Assembly: GCF_025860055.1 (NCBI RefSeq)
Contig: NC_068311.1
Coordinates: 8,952,492-9,016,491 of the forward strand
DNA length: 64,000 bases
Origin: Xyrauchen texanus
Lineage: Eukaryota; Chordata; Actinopteri; Cypriniformes; Catostomidae
Direction: 5' to 3'
The translations under genes were made by a program, and so were the position numbers. The notes below the pieces were generated by a model. It was not told where the DNA came from, searched no databases, and was given only the letters and a program-made list of their open reading frames with translations. Below, piece after piece: positions 1 through 12,750 of this stretch; the first letter of the stretch is position 1; every line of letters begins with the position of its first letter.

Positions 1-29
1 TTCATCTTTGCACCGGTTTCTTGCATGCA

Positions 30-531
30 ATGGATCACACTTTGTTCGGCTGTTTGCGCAGCCCCCATGCCCCTCAGCAGGCCATGCACCCTGCTTTCAC
101 CCTTCATGGACGCTCCGAGCATCTCTCCACATACTCTGACCTCTCCACCAACTCCCCCTCTTCTACCTGCATCGTGAGCGGGTACCCAGGTGAGGAAGGG
201 GGACTCTTTGGGGGACACGGGCATCAGCGAGGGCCACACCTCTCCCAGCAGCATCACCATCTACCCCAACCCCAGCAAATGGGCTGGCACATACCCCAGG
301 TGCCCAGCGCCTCGCCTGCCAGTGCCCGCCTGGGCCTAGGCATCTCGGCCCCTGATTCGGGCTCTTCAGACATGGGTCCCGGGGGCCCGAGCCTCTGTGC
401 CAGTACACCGAGCCTCAGTGGAGGAGTGCCTTCAGGGGCCACCTGTGTGCCCGGTGGGGATTTGGGGCATCATACGATGTCCCCAGCTGAAGCAGAGAAA
501 AGGAATAGCAAACGGAGAAGTGACAGTTCTG
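30..531 (+). CDS. meox2: MEOX2 coding exon 1 (N-terminal region)
   Basis: First coding exon of mesenchyme homeobox 2, a nuclear homeodomain transcription factor of somite, muscle and vascular development. The ATG at 30 opens MDHTLFGCLRSPHA, closely matching the vertebrate MEOX2 start; G at -3 and G at +4 give good initiation context. The exon encodes residues 1-167 plus the first base of codon 168. Visible segments are a conserved N-terminus, an LHGRSEH..YSDLST block, CIVSGYPGEEGG, a short QQHHH/PQ-rich patch where mammals have a long polyhistidine tract, a Ser/Gly/Pro-rich linker, and SPAEAEKR followed by a basic SKRRSDSS stretch. It ends g|gtaaga. Only 29 bases lie upstream, so the promoter is outside the window. 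An in-frame TTG lies at 21, but the ATG at 30 is the natural start. Confidence 0.97.
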
Positions 532-3500
532 GTAAGAGTCAGGCTGATTTTCATTTTGATTTTAGCAATCTTAAGTTTCAAATAAAAATATAAATTCTTA
601 GAATGTATTTTTCTACTAAATATTGTCCGATTATATTCCAAAATATTTTTCAGGATATCTCTTTATGTTTATAATTAAAATAGTCAAATTGTATGAAACA
701 ATTATTAAACACTTATAATAAATTAAACTTTAACTTTAACTAAAAAAATATCTGCCTTTTATAATTTACATAAACTCAGAAGCATATTACATCATGCCTT
801 TTTAATACATTTTCTTCTGAATGTTTTCCAGAAGTTCACTCATTTCGCCTACACTGATTGGTTAGACATTCCCTATAAAATAAAAACTAAAAATGCTGTT
901 CTTTTAAAAAATTGACCTCTTTTCCTTTTTGCATTTTATCCAGAGCATATTACTGTACATAATGCCTTTTCTGGACAATCACTTCTTTTTCAACATTACT
1001 GGTTTTGTTTTGTTTCTACATTAAATATAAAAGGTTTTTATTAATGCAGCCACATTTGTTTTTATTGTAATTAAAAGAGATTAATGAGTCACAATCCATT
1101 TTAACAGCCCTCACAATCAGGCTGAGTGCAGAACTAGTGTTTTTGGAAAATTACTCTCCCACTGTTTGGAAACCCAGAGTGCTGTTCTTGTGCGCAAGAG
1201 TTTTGTAGGTGTTGGCTGACACGCACAGAAGCAATTACTTTTGCTAGCAAAGGGAAGATTGTAAGTCTTGTGTGGGCATTTAACTGTACGCATGATTCAT
1301 ATTGAGGCTCATCTGTTTCATCTCCTCACTTTTTTGGCAAGCAGAAAATAAGTGTTGCGGTGCAAAAACAAATGCCATGCCGTGAGAAAGAGAACATGGA
1401 TGGCTGAGATGGCATTGAACTCCAAAAGTAAAATGTTAGATTTCTGTTTGAATATAATTTGTTCATACATTTGAATATACAGTTGGGAATATACAGTTAC
1501 TTTATTTTTGGGCCGAGAGATATGAGGTAAATTAAAGGTTTTATGCACTGCCAAAAAAAGCTATTTTATCAGATGGGCATCAAAACCCCCACAAATCTCC
1601 TATTTGTTTTCTCTGGAATCATTGCCGCTACTGTCAATTTAACACTGCATAAAATGGATCATAAAGTTTTTTTAATGGTCTTGTTTCTTCAAAGGAAATT
1701 TGAACTACATTCTTCCCTTTAAAATAAAGTTCATGTCCACTCGAATGCAGATTATTCTCATTTGTGCCAACCCAAAATTAACATAAAATAAACACACTTG
1801 TACGAATTGCACTACACATTACAAATTTGTGCATTATATCATCTAGAAGGCCTACCTTAATCAACAGGCCTACAAAATCAGATTAATTTGAAAATAGTTA
1901 TTTACATATAATAACATCTATTTTCCTTATAAGGTAACAAATCAACATGCTTTATATATATATATATAAAATAATATCATCAGCTTTGTGTATAAGCATA
2001 CACTTTGGTTCAGCTTTGCCTCTGTGGTTGTGAGATTTGACCATATAGTGGTGTTTAAACTACCCACAAAATTCTAAAAGCTGATCTTTGTTGTCGCACT
2101 TATACTGTTTATTGCTACTGTTAATTTTACAAACTTTTCCAACAAAAACTAAACTACATTAAGACCTCAATTTATTTATTATTTTCCCTTGTACTTGCAT
2201 TATGTTAAAGAACATTGTCAAACCCTCTATGACATCATCCCAAATGCAAAATGAAAATCCCATTGCTTGTGTTGGGGACAAATATCAATGTAGCATGTGA
2301 TTTAAATGGGACTATTTTAATATCCTCATGGTTTCTTTCCAGATGAATAGTCACTCATCTTGCCAGACATTTTTAACTGGCATAGTTACTGTAAGTGAAA
2401 GACTGTGCTTTGTAGTGTTATTATAATTCAAATGAGCATCAAACAATGAAAAAAGAGATGATTGCTGCAAGCTTGTAATAATGAAAGTATACTAACATAT
2501 TTTAAAATGAATTCTAAGACTGTCTGGTTTATAAAAAGAATGTGTATAAATCCCGCTTGACTTTGCTAGATTGCGTATCTAATAAAAGAACACATAACTG
2601 GTGTAGCTAGAAGGCATCAGCCTACATGTTTTGTTTCATGTGGGTCGGCATGATATTCAAGCACAACCACAATGTGTATAACTAGAATATTAAATGAAAT
2701 GTCTAAATTTTCTTTGTAACTGTAGTTTTTAAAATCATCTTTGAAAGCTGAGGCCATTCCACACCATTTTTCCAGGTCCCCGTTTTTTTTTTTAAAGGAA
2801 AGATAAAAGTTAAGGCGCAGACCTAATTGCTGTGGTGTAACTACCATGTCATAATGCCGGGAAAAAGTTGACTTAAGTTGGAACAGCTCTGTTCACAAAA
2901 ATCTGCTTGTGTTGGTTTTCTCACTCCACAATAGCTGTGTCGAAGCCGCAGTAAATTTGCCTTTCTGCGTTTGCTTTATTGAACCCACATTCATCCAAAC
3001 TCTTTGCAGCCGTATGCTGAAATTGCAGATGAAAATGGGTAAGATGAACACAGTCATAACTGTTGCACTGTACCATATTATGCACAAACTCAAAGTTTAC
3101 TCAGTAGTTAAAAATGTCTAAAAGTAGTTTCATTAGATATCAAAATATTAAACCAAGTGTCATCTGCAAACAAATAATAATGCCTTACTAGATGCTTTCT
3201 CAGAACTAACTTTACAATTATGGTCAATCTTGCAAAGTCATTACCCTTACCTAATTTAACTGAAGAAAAGTATTTACAAGAAATAGTATGTTCTTCATTC
3301 AGATGAAGTCAGTTTCATTGAGCCAACATGATTTAGATGGATTGGGTCAAATTAATGCACTTTAGTATTTTTAACTCTACTTAATTAGGTTTGTCAAACT
3401 TAATGAACTAAGGTTTATTTAATAAATGTTCTTATGTTGGTCCAACTTTGTTTAATTAACATCAGTAAAAGAAAGGTGAACAAGTGTAAGGACAGTGAAA

Positions 3501-5229
3501 CTGTTTAGAGAGCTGAGCAGCACTCACATCAAGTATTGCTTGAATGTCAATGTCCATCCTCAAACTAAGCTCAAGCGCCATTCTTCACCACAATGGTAAC
3601 CCACAAAACTCCAGCATAACAGACACTTTTCTAAACCTTTTAAGCTCTGAATGAGTTTCAGTAGCATGCCCAAAATTAAAGGCTTGAAACTCGACATAAA
3701 ACAAAACAAAGGAGCTCAATTGTTTGGTATAATTTTTCCCCCCTTTTTATGATATTGATTATGATAAATTATGAAACTCTTATCCTAAGAAACTGCTTGA
3801 AAAATAATTAAAATCCTGAACCAAAAATTAACTTGTTTTCTAATTTTTCAGATATGAAATGATATATCTCAGAGTGCAAAAAAGGTAGATCAAAAAATGA
3901 TTTATCCTTGTGTCCAAACTGTCTCACCAAACAAAACAAAACAACCATTATAATTATACATAACTTATTATGCATGCAAAGACAACAATTGCTAAATGTA
4001 TGCTCTCTCTCCAAAGCATGCAGGCATGAATAATGAGATCTCATTCAGTTCCATTCTGTGTCATTTGAGCTATTATTGAGTCTGTGGCATGTACTTGGCG
4101 CCATCTCCTGGTGGTCATATGCAATTAGAGTGAATGATCCTCTCTGCCCCTTATTTGGATGACTTCCACCTCTGAATCCTAATACGATTGGCTTTGTGTT
4201 CCATGACACTGGACAACATACTACATAATTTCCGATGAAGTCATCTGATCCAGGAAAGCTAACGTGTTTTTAGCCAGATAGCATATTATGTACTGTGTCC
4301 ACATTATGGTTTTGTGGATTATCTAATGATCTATGCATCTGATTATGTTGTGTGTGGGCCTTTATATTGGGAATCCCCACCTTTAAGTAGCAGTATGTGA
4401 TATTTTATGTTCTGTTTATAATTTGTGAAGTTATAAGTAAAGACATTGGTTATAAGCAACACCTGTTTACATATAACATATGTGTCAAAGACATATACTT
4501 ATCTATTACTCGCTATATTTTTGACTGTGAGTGAAAACATAGGCTGACTGTATTCCACACTTTGAGAGCTTTCCAACAACATAATACTCAAGGCTATTTG
4601 ATCATTTTGATGATTTTATCAATTATAGTAATAGCTTACAAGCTTTAAAACAATACCTGTTTTGTGTTGGTCAAAACTGTAGTTATTAATATTTTGATCA
4701 CAGTGGGCCAATATGAGCTTAAAGGGATAAATGCCATCATAACACAACATTAAACATGAACAAACCTCCTCATATTCTCCTCTTGGAAGTCCCCTGCCCA
4801 GTTTCATTAATGCTACATTAATACTTCCATTTTATACATTTAAATGGATAGAATTCAATTAAATCAAGCTTGGACAAAATATACTAGAATTGCTTTGCTT
4901 TAGTTTATTTGAACTAATTAGTTTGAACAAGCTGCCAAAATGGTTTTTTGATTGTAATAAACTCTTGCCAGGTCATTTTTAAGGGGATGAATTTAGCTCC
5001 CCTAAAGTTTACAAAGGCACTTGGTAGCTTAGTTCCACTAATGTTTGACAAACAGAAAGTGTCACAATACTTTTAATTTTGAACAATATCTATTATTTCA
5101 AACTTATTTTCGTGAAATGTTTCATTTATGCAAAGTATGCCTTTAAAATAAATACCACTTGCAATGACATTCATACATTTTTAAATGTAACTTGAGTGTC
5201 AAAATACTTTTTGGGGCCAATGTTCAGTT

Positions 5230-5610
5230 CTAGGTATTTTCACCCTCTGACATTGGGCGCCTGGGCAAATCTCGACTTATAAATTATACCATTAATAACA
5301 GGCCTGGCATGTGTTTATAGCCATCATGACGTACAGTATAGCTGACAGCAGAGATTTGACACTTCATCTGTACATCCACCAACAGTGAGTCCTGCGATGT
5401 TTTTGGTGTTTAAACAGTCTTATTTTGAAATATCGCACTGGTTTTCTAATGGCTCTGTACTGAGCAGGTCTCGCATTTGCGGATGGGGCCTCATTAAAAA
5501 CTATATTTACAGCTGGGTTTTGGATTGCCAGTTGGATTAGCGCTCACTCCACACCCAGAGATTAATTAACCCAAAAGCTTTGTTGCTCTGATGTACTTTT
5601 TGCATGTGTG
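5230..5610. promoter_or_regulatory. Candidate conserved non-coding element in MEOX2 intron 1
   Basis: This block differs from its surroundings: balanced base composition, no simple repeats, no match to repeat families seen elsewhere in the window, and several AT-rich homeodomain-type cores such as attaattaac and cattaataac. It also has a cgtca core (atgacgtaca). Texture alone suggests a constrained enhancer, which would fit the regulatory load of a developmental homeobox gene. No alignment was possible, so this is only a hypothesis. Confidence 0.25.
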
Positions 5611-6923
5611 GCACAATCTTAAACATCAGCGACTTCTAAGCACAAGAAAAACATGGATATTTCTTCAGATATTGTCACTTTAGGACTTGTAGACTTTTAG
5701 AAGTTTATTTGTCTAGTAACAATGTCCAGGAGTGTATATACAGGCATGACAGGAGAATTCTGTCATATTTCTGAAACGTCATGAACATCTTTTGTTTCAT
5801 TATCATTACATCTTATATTCTGTATTCTGTTGACAAAAGATTTTTTTTATTCTCACACAACTCATCTCAAATTTCATTTTAAGCATGCTCATCTCTAATA
5901 CTTTTCTCCTTGGTTACTAAGTACACTAAGATTTGATAAGTTTTTTTGTGGCAGAATTGTTAGTCATGATGAAAATACTGCCACAATTGAGGAACAGTCG
6001 AAGTTTGTATAAAAATGTATATAAATATATATATATATATATTTACATGATAATATATTAAAATGGTCCATGATTATTGCACTCTTTGTTAAGATTACTG
6101 TAGTAGTTTTTAAAACGTAATCATTAATATTTGTATTTAATTTATTTTCCCTGTTATTACAGATAGAAAGTCTGTGTTTGGGACAAAGATAAAAAAAATA
6201 ACAATAAAATATCAAATAAAATTTTTATATGCAGTGTATATATATATATATAAAAGCTTTAATAAAAATCAACTCATAGATGAGTTCAGTTGAGGAAACA
6301 CCTGCATTTGTCTTTTTTATTTTTGCATTTATAATTTTTCCTTCCTGTCTAAAACAACAGAAGTGAGCATGTTTTTGAGCTATAATGGTAGGATGGATTG
6401 CTGGTCTAATCTGACATTTCCTCACTGACCTTTCATGTTTCCCATTTAAGACTTGACTTAACGGAATTGAGCTCTTGTCCAACACTTACAATAACCACAT
6501 GTAATTGTATATACGCTTTAATGTGTTCATGTTCTGTCAATTCTGAAGCTAGGCAAAGTAAATCAATATAAATTACAGAGAAAGAGATATAAAGGGAATA
6601 AGAAACACTCCATTGAAAATTGTTGTGAGTTGGCAGCTTGTGAGCCCTGGAAGTCAGTCGTCTGTTAAATTTGAAGGTAAATATACTAAGGAAATATAGT
6701 TTTACATATCCTGCAGTACTGTTTTGTTCAATATTAAAACTATAAGGATTCCTTTAACAGCAAGTTAAATTAATTCTTTGGATAGTGCTCTGGTCAGAGC
6801 CAACTCATTTTGAGAATGTACAGTTACAGTATTTAGCAGTATAGCAGCCAACAACAGGCACATGAAAACTCACTGCTGGAGCTGACTTTTATAAACAGCT
6901 GGAATTAACAATAGCAGTATCGT

Positions 6924-7342
6924 GGGGGCCTGTGTACCTCTGCGAGAATTGACACTGACTATCACACCTGGAGTCACAAGTTCAAATCCAGGGCGTGCTG
7001 AGTGACTCCAGCCATTTCTCCTATGCAACCAAATTGGCCTGGTTGCTAGGGAGGGTAGAGTCACAAGGTGTAACCTCCTCGTGGTCGCTATATGTGGTTC
7101 TCGCTCTTGGTGGGGCACGTGATGTCTTGGGCATGGATGCTGCGGAGAACAGCTTGAAGCCTCCACATGCACTATGTTTCCACGGAACCATGTGATAAAA
7201 TTCACGGATTGACGTTCTCAGACGCGGAGGCAACTGAGATTCGTCCTCCGCCACCCGGATTGAGGCAAATCACTACGCCACCACAAGGACAGAGCGTATT
7301 GGGATTTGGGCATTCCAAAAAGTGGAGAAAAAAAACAGTAGT
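6924..7342 (+). mobile_element. tRNA-derived SINE, near full length
   Basis: A SINE of about 419 bp flanked by an 8-bp direct repeat agtatcgt (6916-6923 and 7343-7350), read as the target-site duplication. The head has a tRNA-like B box (gttcaaatcc near 6980), followed by the conserved body (gtgactccagcc, cctcgtggtcgctat, gattcgtcctccgccacc) and an A-rich 3' end. A second, head-less copy of the same body lies inverted at 30985-31318. Reading frames across it are incidental. Confidence 0.85.
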
Positions 7343-8967
7343 AGTATCGTAAAAGATGATTGGTAGTGTTCCTTAATCTTCTCTGCTTTCCTTTATGACA
7401 TTGTTGGGTTTTCAACGCTGTAGTAGCCCTGCTATTTTTAAAATATGAGAGATTGCATTGAAATGTATTAAGGTTAAAGCCTGCTATCTGTGGTTAGAAA
7501 GACCACAACATTATTTGCAAATAGTCCTGATTTGAAGATAAGTGATAGGTTGATAGATGGTTGCTAAGGCATTACTGAATGGTCGCTTGCTAACTCAAGT
7601 CAAAAGAGACAAATCCCCAAGTCTCTCTGATATTCTGATGCCTGGATACATATGGGGACCATTTCAATGAAAGTCTATGAGAGTTTCCAATGTTATTTCA
7701 TTTCAGGTTTGATTTTTCATTACATATACAATTTGTAAGTACTCTAATTATTATCTTATTTTACAAAAAAAATGAAGGTTTAAAACTTTAAAAGAATTGC
7801 ACAGTACCACCGTTCATATATAGTTTGCACTCTTTCTGTGCAAACTATGCTAACCCAGCAAGACTGATGAGATTGTGTTTAGTGTGATAAACAAGACTGT
7901 GGCAATGTTGGGGAGGTGCTGAATATCTGCTGTACTCTACAGGGTCTTGTCTTTCTTGACCCAAACAAAATGGTTGTTTGGATTTTTCTCCCATAAGGGT
8001 TAAAAACAGTGCCGTTTCAGATTAGCCCCTTAAACTCTGGTGCATTTTTGAGCTGCGGCCTGCAATTTATCACTCTCAAATTTACAAGCTCACCATTCAC
8101 ACATACTGTGGACTGACTGCAAAAAATTGGTCTAATTTTTTTCAGAACACCTCCCAAATAAAAAAACAAACAAAAAAAAAAGACTCAAATTATTCATAAA
8201 TAAATATTGTATATGTTTATAAAATATATATATATTTTTTTGCTGTTGTCCTAAATTTGTGAGCATGTAATTCTGGTTCTTTAACTCTATTTCCCTTTAA
8301 ACAGTCCTATGTTATTCCACCAGATGACAGCAAGTACTAGAAAAAACTGTTTTCCTCTATCAACAGAAGCTGCCTTCTAGTGGAATAAAATAAGACATTT
8401 TGAAGGAAAATTCTATCACAAAATGCAGATCTGAAATATAATATAAGTGGCGCTCTAACGCATTTTAAACCTGACAGATGTGCACGTCCATAGACATTCA
8501 GTCTAATTTTCAGTTCATGCACCACCCCCAATGTTTCATCAAATATCTCGGCCTCTGAGTGGACTAGAAGCTCAATCTAGGTAACATTAGAAATCTGAGA
8601 TCCTCCCCTTTGCGATGATATAAAACGTTTTATAACCACTAGTCAATATACTTTTCAGATTATTTGTTTAGGAAGCTTCCTTTACTGCTGGACTGCATAT
8701 TTTGTTCTGGACATCTTAGATATAACTCTAGAATATTCACCCATTAAAGCTCAGATAAAGTATTTACAGATAAGTAAAAATGGCTCATTTTGTAGAAAAC
8801 TGCCCAAGGTAAAAGCAGATATAAAATATTTTGCTTCTTGGGGCTTACAGCTGCTTTGATCTGCACATAAAAAGACTTTTGTATTTGATGTCTTACAGAA
8901 ATCATAATCACTTTGTGATTGTTTTTAAAACTGTGGTATTAACTCAACAAAATAAACTGCTCTCTAA

Positions 8968-9090
8968 AAATGCTGGGTTAAAAATAGCCCATATTGGGTT
9001 GATTTTAGCCCAGACACTGTTTAAATATGGGACAGAATGCACGTTGGGCTAAACTAACCCAGCAAGTTTTTTCATTTTAACCCAGCAAAT
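8968..9090. mobile_element. Small palindromic MITE-like element
   Basis: It opens with aatgctgggttaaaaa and closes with ttttaacccagcaaa, giving inverted termini around short internal tgggtt/aaccca repeats. It resembles a common non-autonomous family of carp-like fish. No coding capacity and no target duplication could be defined. Confidence 0.55.
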
Positions 9091-10007
9091 GGCTTATTTA
9101 TTCAAACCAAATGCTGTTTTTTACAGGAATGCTTGGTTAATTTGATCTCACAAGTGGGTTAATATTTTTGTTTAATATTTTCGTTTTTATTTTTAATACA
9201 TTTGCAAAGATTTCAAACAAACGTCTGTAACGTTGTCATTATGGGTATTGTTTGTAGAATTTTGAGGAAAATAATGAATTGAATCCATTTTGGAATATCG
9301 TTGTAACATAACAAAATGTGGAAAAAGTGAAGTGCTGTGAATACTCTCCGGTTGCACTGTAGGTGATCGTTTTTGGATTCAAAACAGCAAATTTCACAGA
9401 AAGGAGACGTCTGATTACTAAAAGAAATCTGGAAAAGTAAATAAACCTGTTAAGCTTCCAGTGGGCAATACAGGTTAGCAAAGCCAAAGCTCACAAAGCT
9501 ACCGTGACATCTAATAAGTGTTGATGCCATATGAGCTTTCCAGTTCTAATTATGGAATGGTAACTTTGCATTTTCTGGTGTACAGTAAAGATATTATAGA
9601 TAAAAACACAGACATAAACCTTATTTCACTGAATAAATCCTGTACACGTCCCAAAAAGCCTGCTTCAGGTAACTCATTAGCTGAGCTGCTCTTTTTTTCA
9701 TTCTTCTGACTTTAACATTTTAAGTGTAAACTTATTTTGCGATATAGCCCCCGCCCCCCCTATTTTTAGTTTTTTAAAATACAATTGTTCATTGTTAGTT
9801 CATGTTAATTCATGTGGTGTAACCCTTTAGTAAATTCACCCCTTAATTGTGTTCTCTATTTCTAAAGCACAAATTTGTTGTGGAATCTAATGGGTTGTGG
9901 CTCAGAAAGCTTTGTGACTGCTTACCATTGCTGCTGTTTGTATTTCAGAATATATGGCAATATTTTCTTTCACTCTTTTTTTTTTTTATTTTTTTTTTTT
10001 TTTTAAG

Positions 10008-10180
10008 AGTCCCAAGATGGGAATTACAAATCAGACGTGAGCAGCAAGCCAAGGAAAGAGCGGACGGCGTTTACAAAAGAACAGATTCGAGAACTGGAGG
10101 CAGAATTTGCTCATCACAACTATTTGACGAGACTCAGGCGGTATGAAATCGCTGTAAACCTGGATCTCACGGAAAGGCAG
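10008..10180 (+). CDS. meox2: MEOX2 coding exon 2 (homeodomain helices 1-2)
   Basis: Internal exon completing codon 168 and encoding residues 169-225. It carries the linker SQDGNYKSDVSSKPRK and the first 44 positions of the homeodomain (residues 182-225), with ERTAFTKEQIRELEAEF for helix 1 and NYLTRLRRYEIA through the second helix. The exon ends at ERQ|V, homeodomain position 44/45, a classic conserved homeobox intron site. The acceptor is the ag at 10006-10007; the alternative ag two bases later breaks the frame. The donor is cag|gtgagt. Length 173 nt (2+171) fits both neighbours. Confidence 0.98.
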
Positions 10181-10714
10181 GTGAGTATCTGACCGCAACT
10201 TCATACTTGTTCATCTATTATTCTGTCAGAGGAAGCTGCTGTTTTTATTTGGATTGAATTCTTCTCTATCCAGCTGTGGCTATAGAGTTGGACTATTGTA
10301 TTCCAGATCTTTCTACAAGTGCTCTCTTTTTGGCTATAGTCAAGTAAGGGGAGAGGCAAAGGAAGTTCTGTCCACCAAGGCACTTCCGCCTTCTCGCTCC
10401 ATAGTACAAATTGCTCTGCGTGGGAAGGCACTTCCTACAACCATATGTAAAATAAATAGCACATGAAGCTTTATTTGGAGCAAAAGAAATATGGGACATT
10501 CAAACCTTTGATGTTTTACAGAAAAACTACGTAATCTTATTAAACCATTGAAGTTTATTGACTACTAAAGACATGGCTGACCTAATGTTTGCTGTTTTTG
10601 AAATGACATCATTGTCAGATCTTTCAGTCATTCTTCAAAACACCATTTATCATCATTGAGCATTGTTAACTATTCAAAGAGCCATGTGAGGACTGTATAA
10701 GATACTGAACACGG

Positions 10715-11040
10715 GATAAGCCAGTGATTATTGCAAAACAAACCCAGACCCAGGGTGATCAGGACCTCGACACAAATTATCACCTCGAAGAGGTTTTATG
10801 TTATGATAATGACTGGCTGACTGTACATGAATCCGTATTATTACATGGTTTCTTAACAAAAAGTAAATAATCTGACATAAAATATTTGAAAGTTGAAATT
10901 AGTTGGAACAAGGACATTATAGGAGATTGGTTGCCAGAGTCAAAGGGTCAAATACACAGTTTGGTGGTCATTTAATAAAAAAATATTTCACCACAGAATT
11001 CCATAACTGACATATCAGAAGTAAGTATTAAAGAGATGCA
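10715..11040 (+). repeat. Dispersed repeat family B, copy 1
   Basis: It has the block attattgcaaaacaaaccc, then gttatgataatgactggctg and a segment like gattggttgccag..atacacagtttggtggtcat. The same blocks occur in order at 35578-35696 plus 36807-37045, and more diverged at 45855-46110. It is non-coding and the family name is not known to me. Confidence 0.7.
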
Positions 11041-12164
11041 TGTAATAAATTGCAGAATTCTCTGTGAAAAATGTATTTCATTGCCTCCTAATTTTCATCG
11101 GGCTTTGAAACTTGCCCAGGATCACTCAAGGCAGTGCCATCTGTGGCCTTATATTAAGGTACATTCTCTCGGGACACATTCCCTAGGCTTAGAATAAAAA
11201 ACCTTGCCACACGACAAGTAAGAAAATCCATCTTGTGCAACGTGATCCGTGTGTGAACCTGCTGCGGAGTTCATGACTTTCGTGACAGCAGTAATATTAT
11301 GAATTTATAGGGGCCACCAGCACTGTGCACACTATTCACACAAAAATACTTGTCATAATAATTTCACACAGCCTAATCTAAATGATCAGATCTTTGGTTA
11401 ACTTTATTTATATTTTTGGTCTGCATTTTGTCTAATGACTCAGCAAAAGGATATTAGCTCAATTGAGAGCAGTAAATTACAGGACTGAGATAAGTCTCCA
11501 TGCTGAGATAAAAATTGCAAATGTTACAGATATATTTTAAGGGTGGCTGGTCTTACAGTGCTGACAGTATGGAACTTCACCTGAACGAACACCTTCTCAT
11601 TCTTTATAGTTGGTACTGTCCACCTTTTAATAAAGTCATCAAAATTGTAAAATGACACACATAGAAGTATGGGAATTATGTAGTGACCATTTTATATGTC
11701 TCATATTTTAGTTTCTTCAAAGTAGACATACTTTGCATATATTACAGCTCTGCACACTGGACATTCTCTCAATCAACTTCTTAAAGTATCCACTTGGTAT
11801 GATAGACACTTGTTGTTTCCAACATGAGCTCATCATGAGCAAGCCATTTTTTCTTAAAGTTGGGTTCGAGCACATCTACATTTGCTTAGGTTTGCATAGT
11901 GTACAAAACTGACATATTGACAACATCTAAAACGTAAATCATTAAACGAACAAACAACTTTAGAGGCGTACAAATGTTTACAAATCCTTATTGAATCCAT
12001 TTATATTGAATTTGTGAAATTAATCGGTTGATTGAATTGTATTAATAATTAATGAGATTTAATCAGTCACATTTAACACATTTGTCTTATTTGAAATTAT
12101 AACATTCTGTTCTGTGTGATTTGTGGTGCCGTATTCGACTTGTTTAGAAGGATCCCATCACATT

Positions 12165-12750
12165 AACCCTTGTGTTGTGGTCGTTTGTGCTAAAAGCTTT
12201 TGTGTTCCCAGTCAAAAATGAACGGCCCACTAAGACTGTTAATAGTAATATTCTCTCATTTCTTAGTATAATTTTTTTGAAAGTTCATTGAAAAGGTCCC
12301 AATTAACATACTGCAATGAGTACATTTGTTTAACTTAGAGGCCAAACTGCTATTATGGTTACCCAAAATAACCAGGAGTGTCTTTTTGTCACATTTATCC
12401 TTATTATTTCCTGAAACATACATATAATATAGGCCACAACATATTGAAACTTTCAGCAGACTATCCCAATTAAAACGAGCCCAAACAAAATATAATGTGA
12501 TAAGTATATCTTGAAATATTCCTCAAAGAGTGTACTTGGAAAGACAATGCACAAAAGGGAGCTCAATACACATTATGAACATTATGTGGACTTTATGTAC
12601 TTTCCAAGGACTTTATGTGCACAAATACACACCCACATATATGCTCATAAAAGGATTGGGATGATTCTGAACATTCAATATTTTGGTATTTTGTAGTCTA
12701 ATCCATTTATTTCCAAATGGCCGGTCATGTTAGACCGGAAACATAAAGAA
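12165..12750. repeat. Probable non-autonomous repeat with inverted ends
   Basis: The left side reads ccttgtgttgtggtcg..gtcaaaaatgaacgg and the right side reads ggccggtcatgttagaccgg, approximately inverted. It resembles a fish repeat whose ends read 'ggtcaaaaatgaccgg'. The boundaries are approximate and the interior is AT-rich non-coding sequence. Confidence 0.4.

Larger units (their letters stand above)
532..10007 (+). other. meox2: MEOX2 intron 1 (9.5 kb)
   Basis: AT-rich intron with donor gtaaga at 532 and acceptor ttttaag at 10001-10007, preceded by an almost unbroken T run from about 9976. No exon or coding ORF is supported inside it. It holds a SINE (6924-7342), a MITE-like element (8968-9090), short TA tracts (6019-6040, 6236-6252) and a repeat-free candidate regulatory stretch (about 5230-5610). 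The remainder, including 600-5200 and 7360-8960, is low-complexity AT-rich sequence in which I recognise nothing further. Confidence 0.9.

Noticed and set aside
10010..10011. Alternative acceptor for MEOX2 exon 2, two bases downstream
   Set aside because: It would shift the frame through the homeodomain; the ag at 10006-10007 keeps it.
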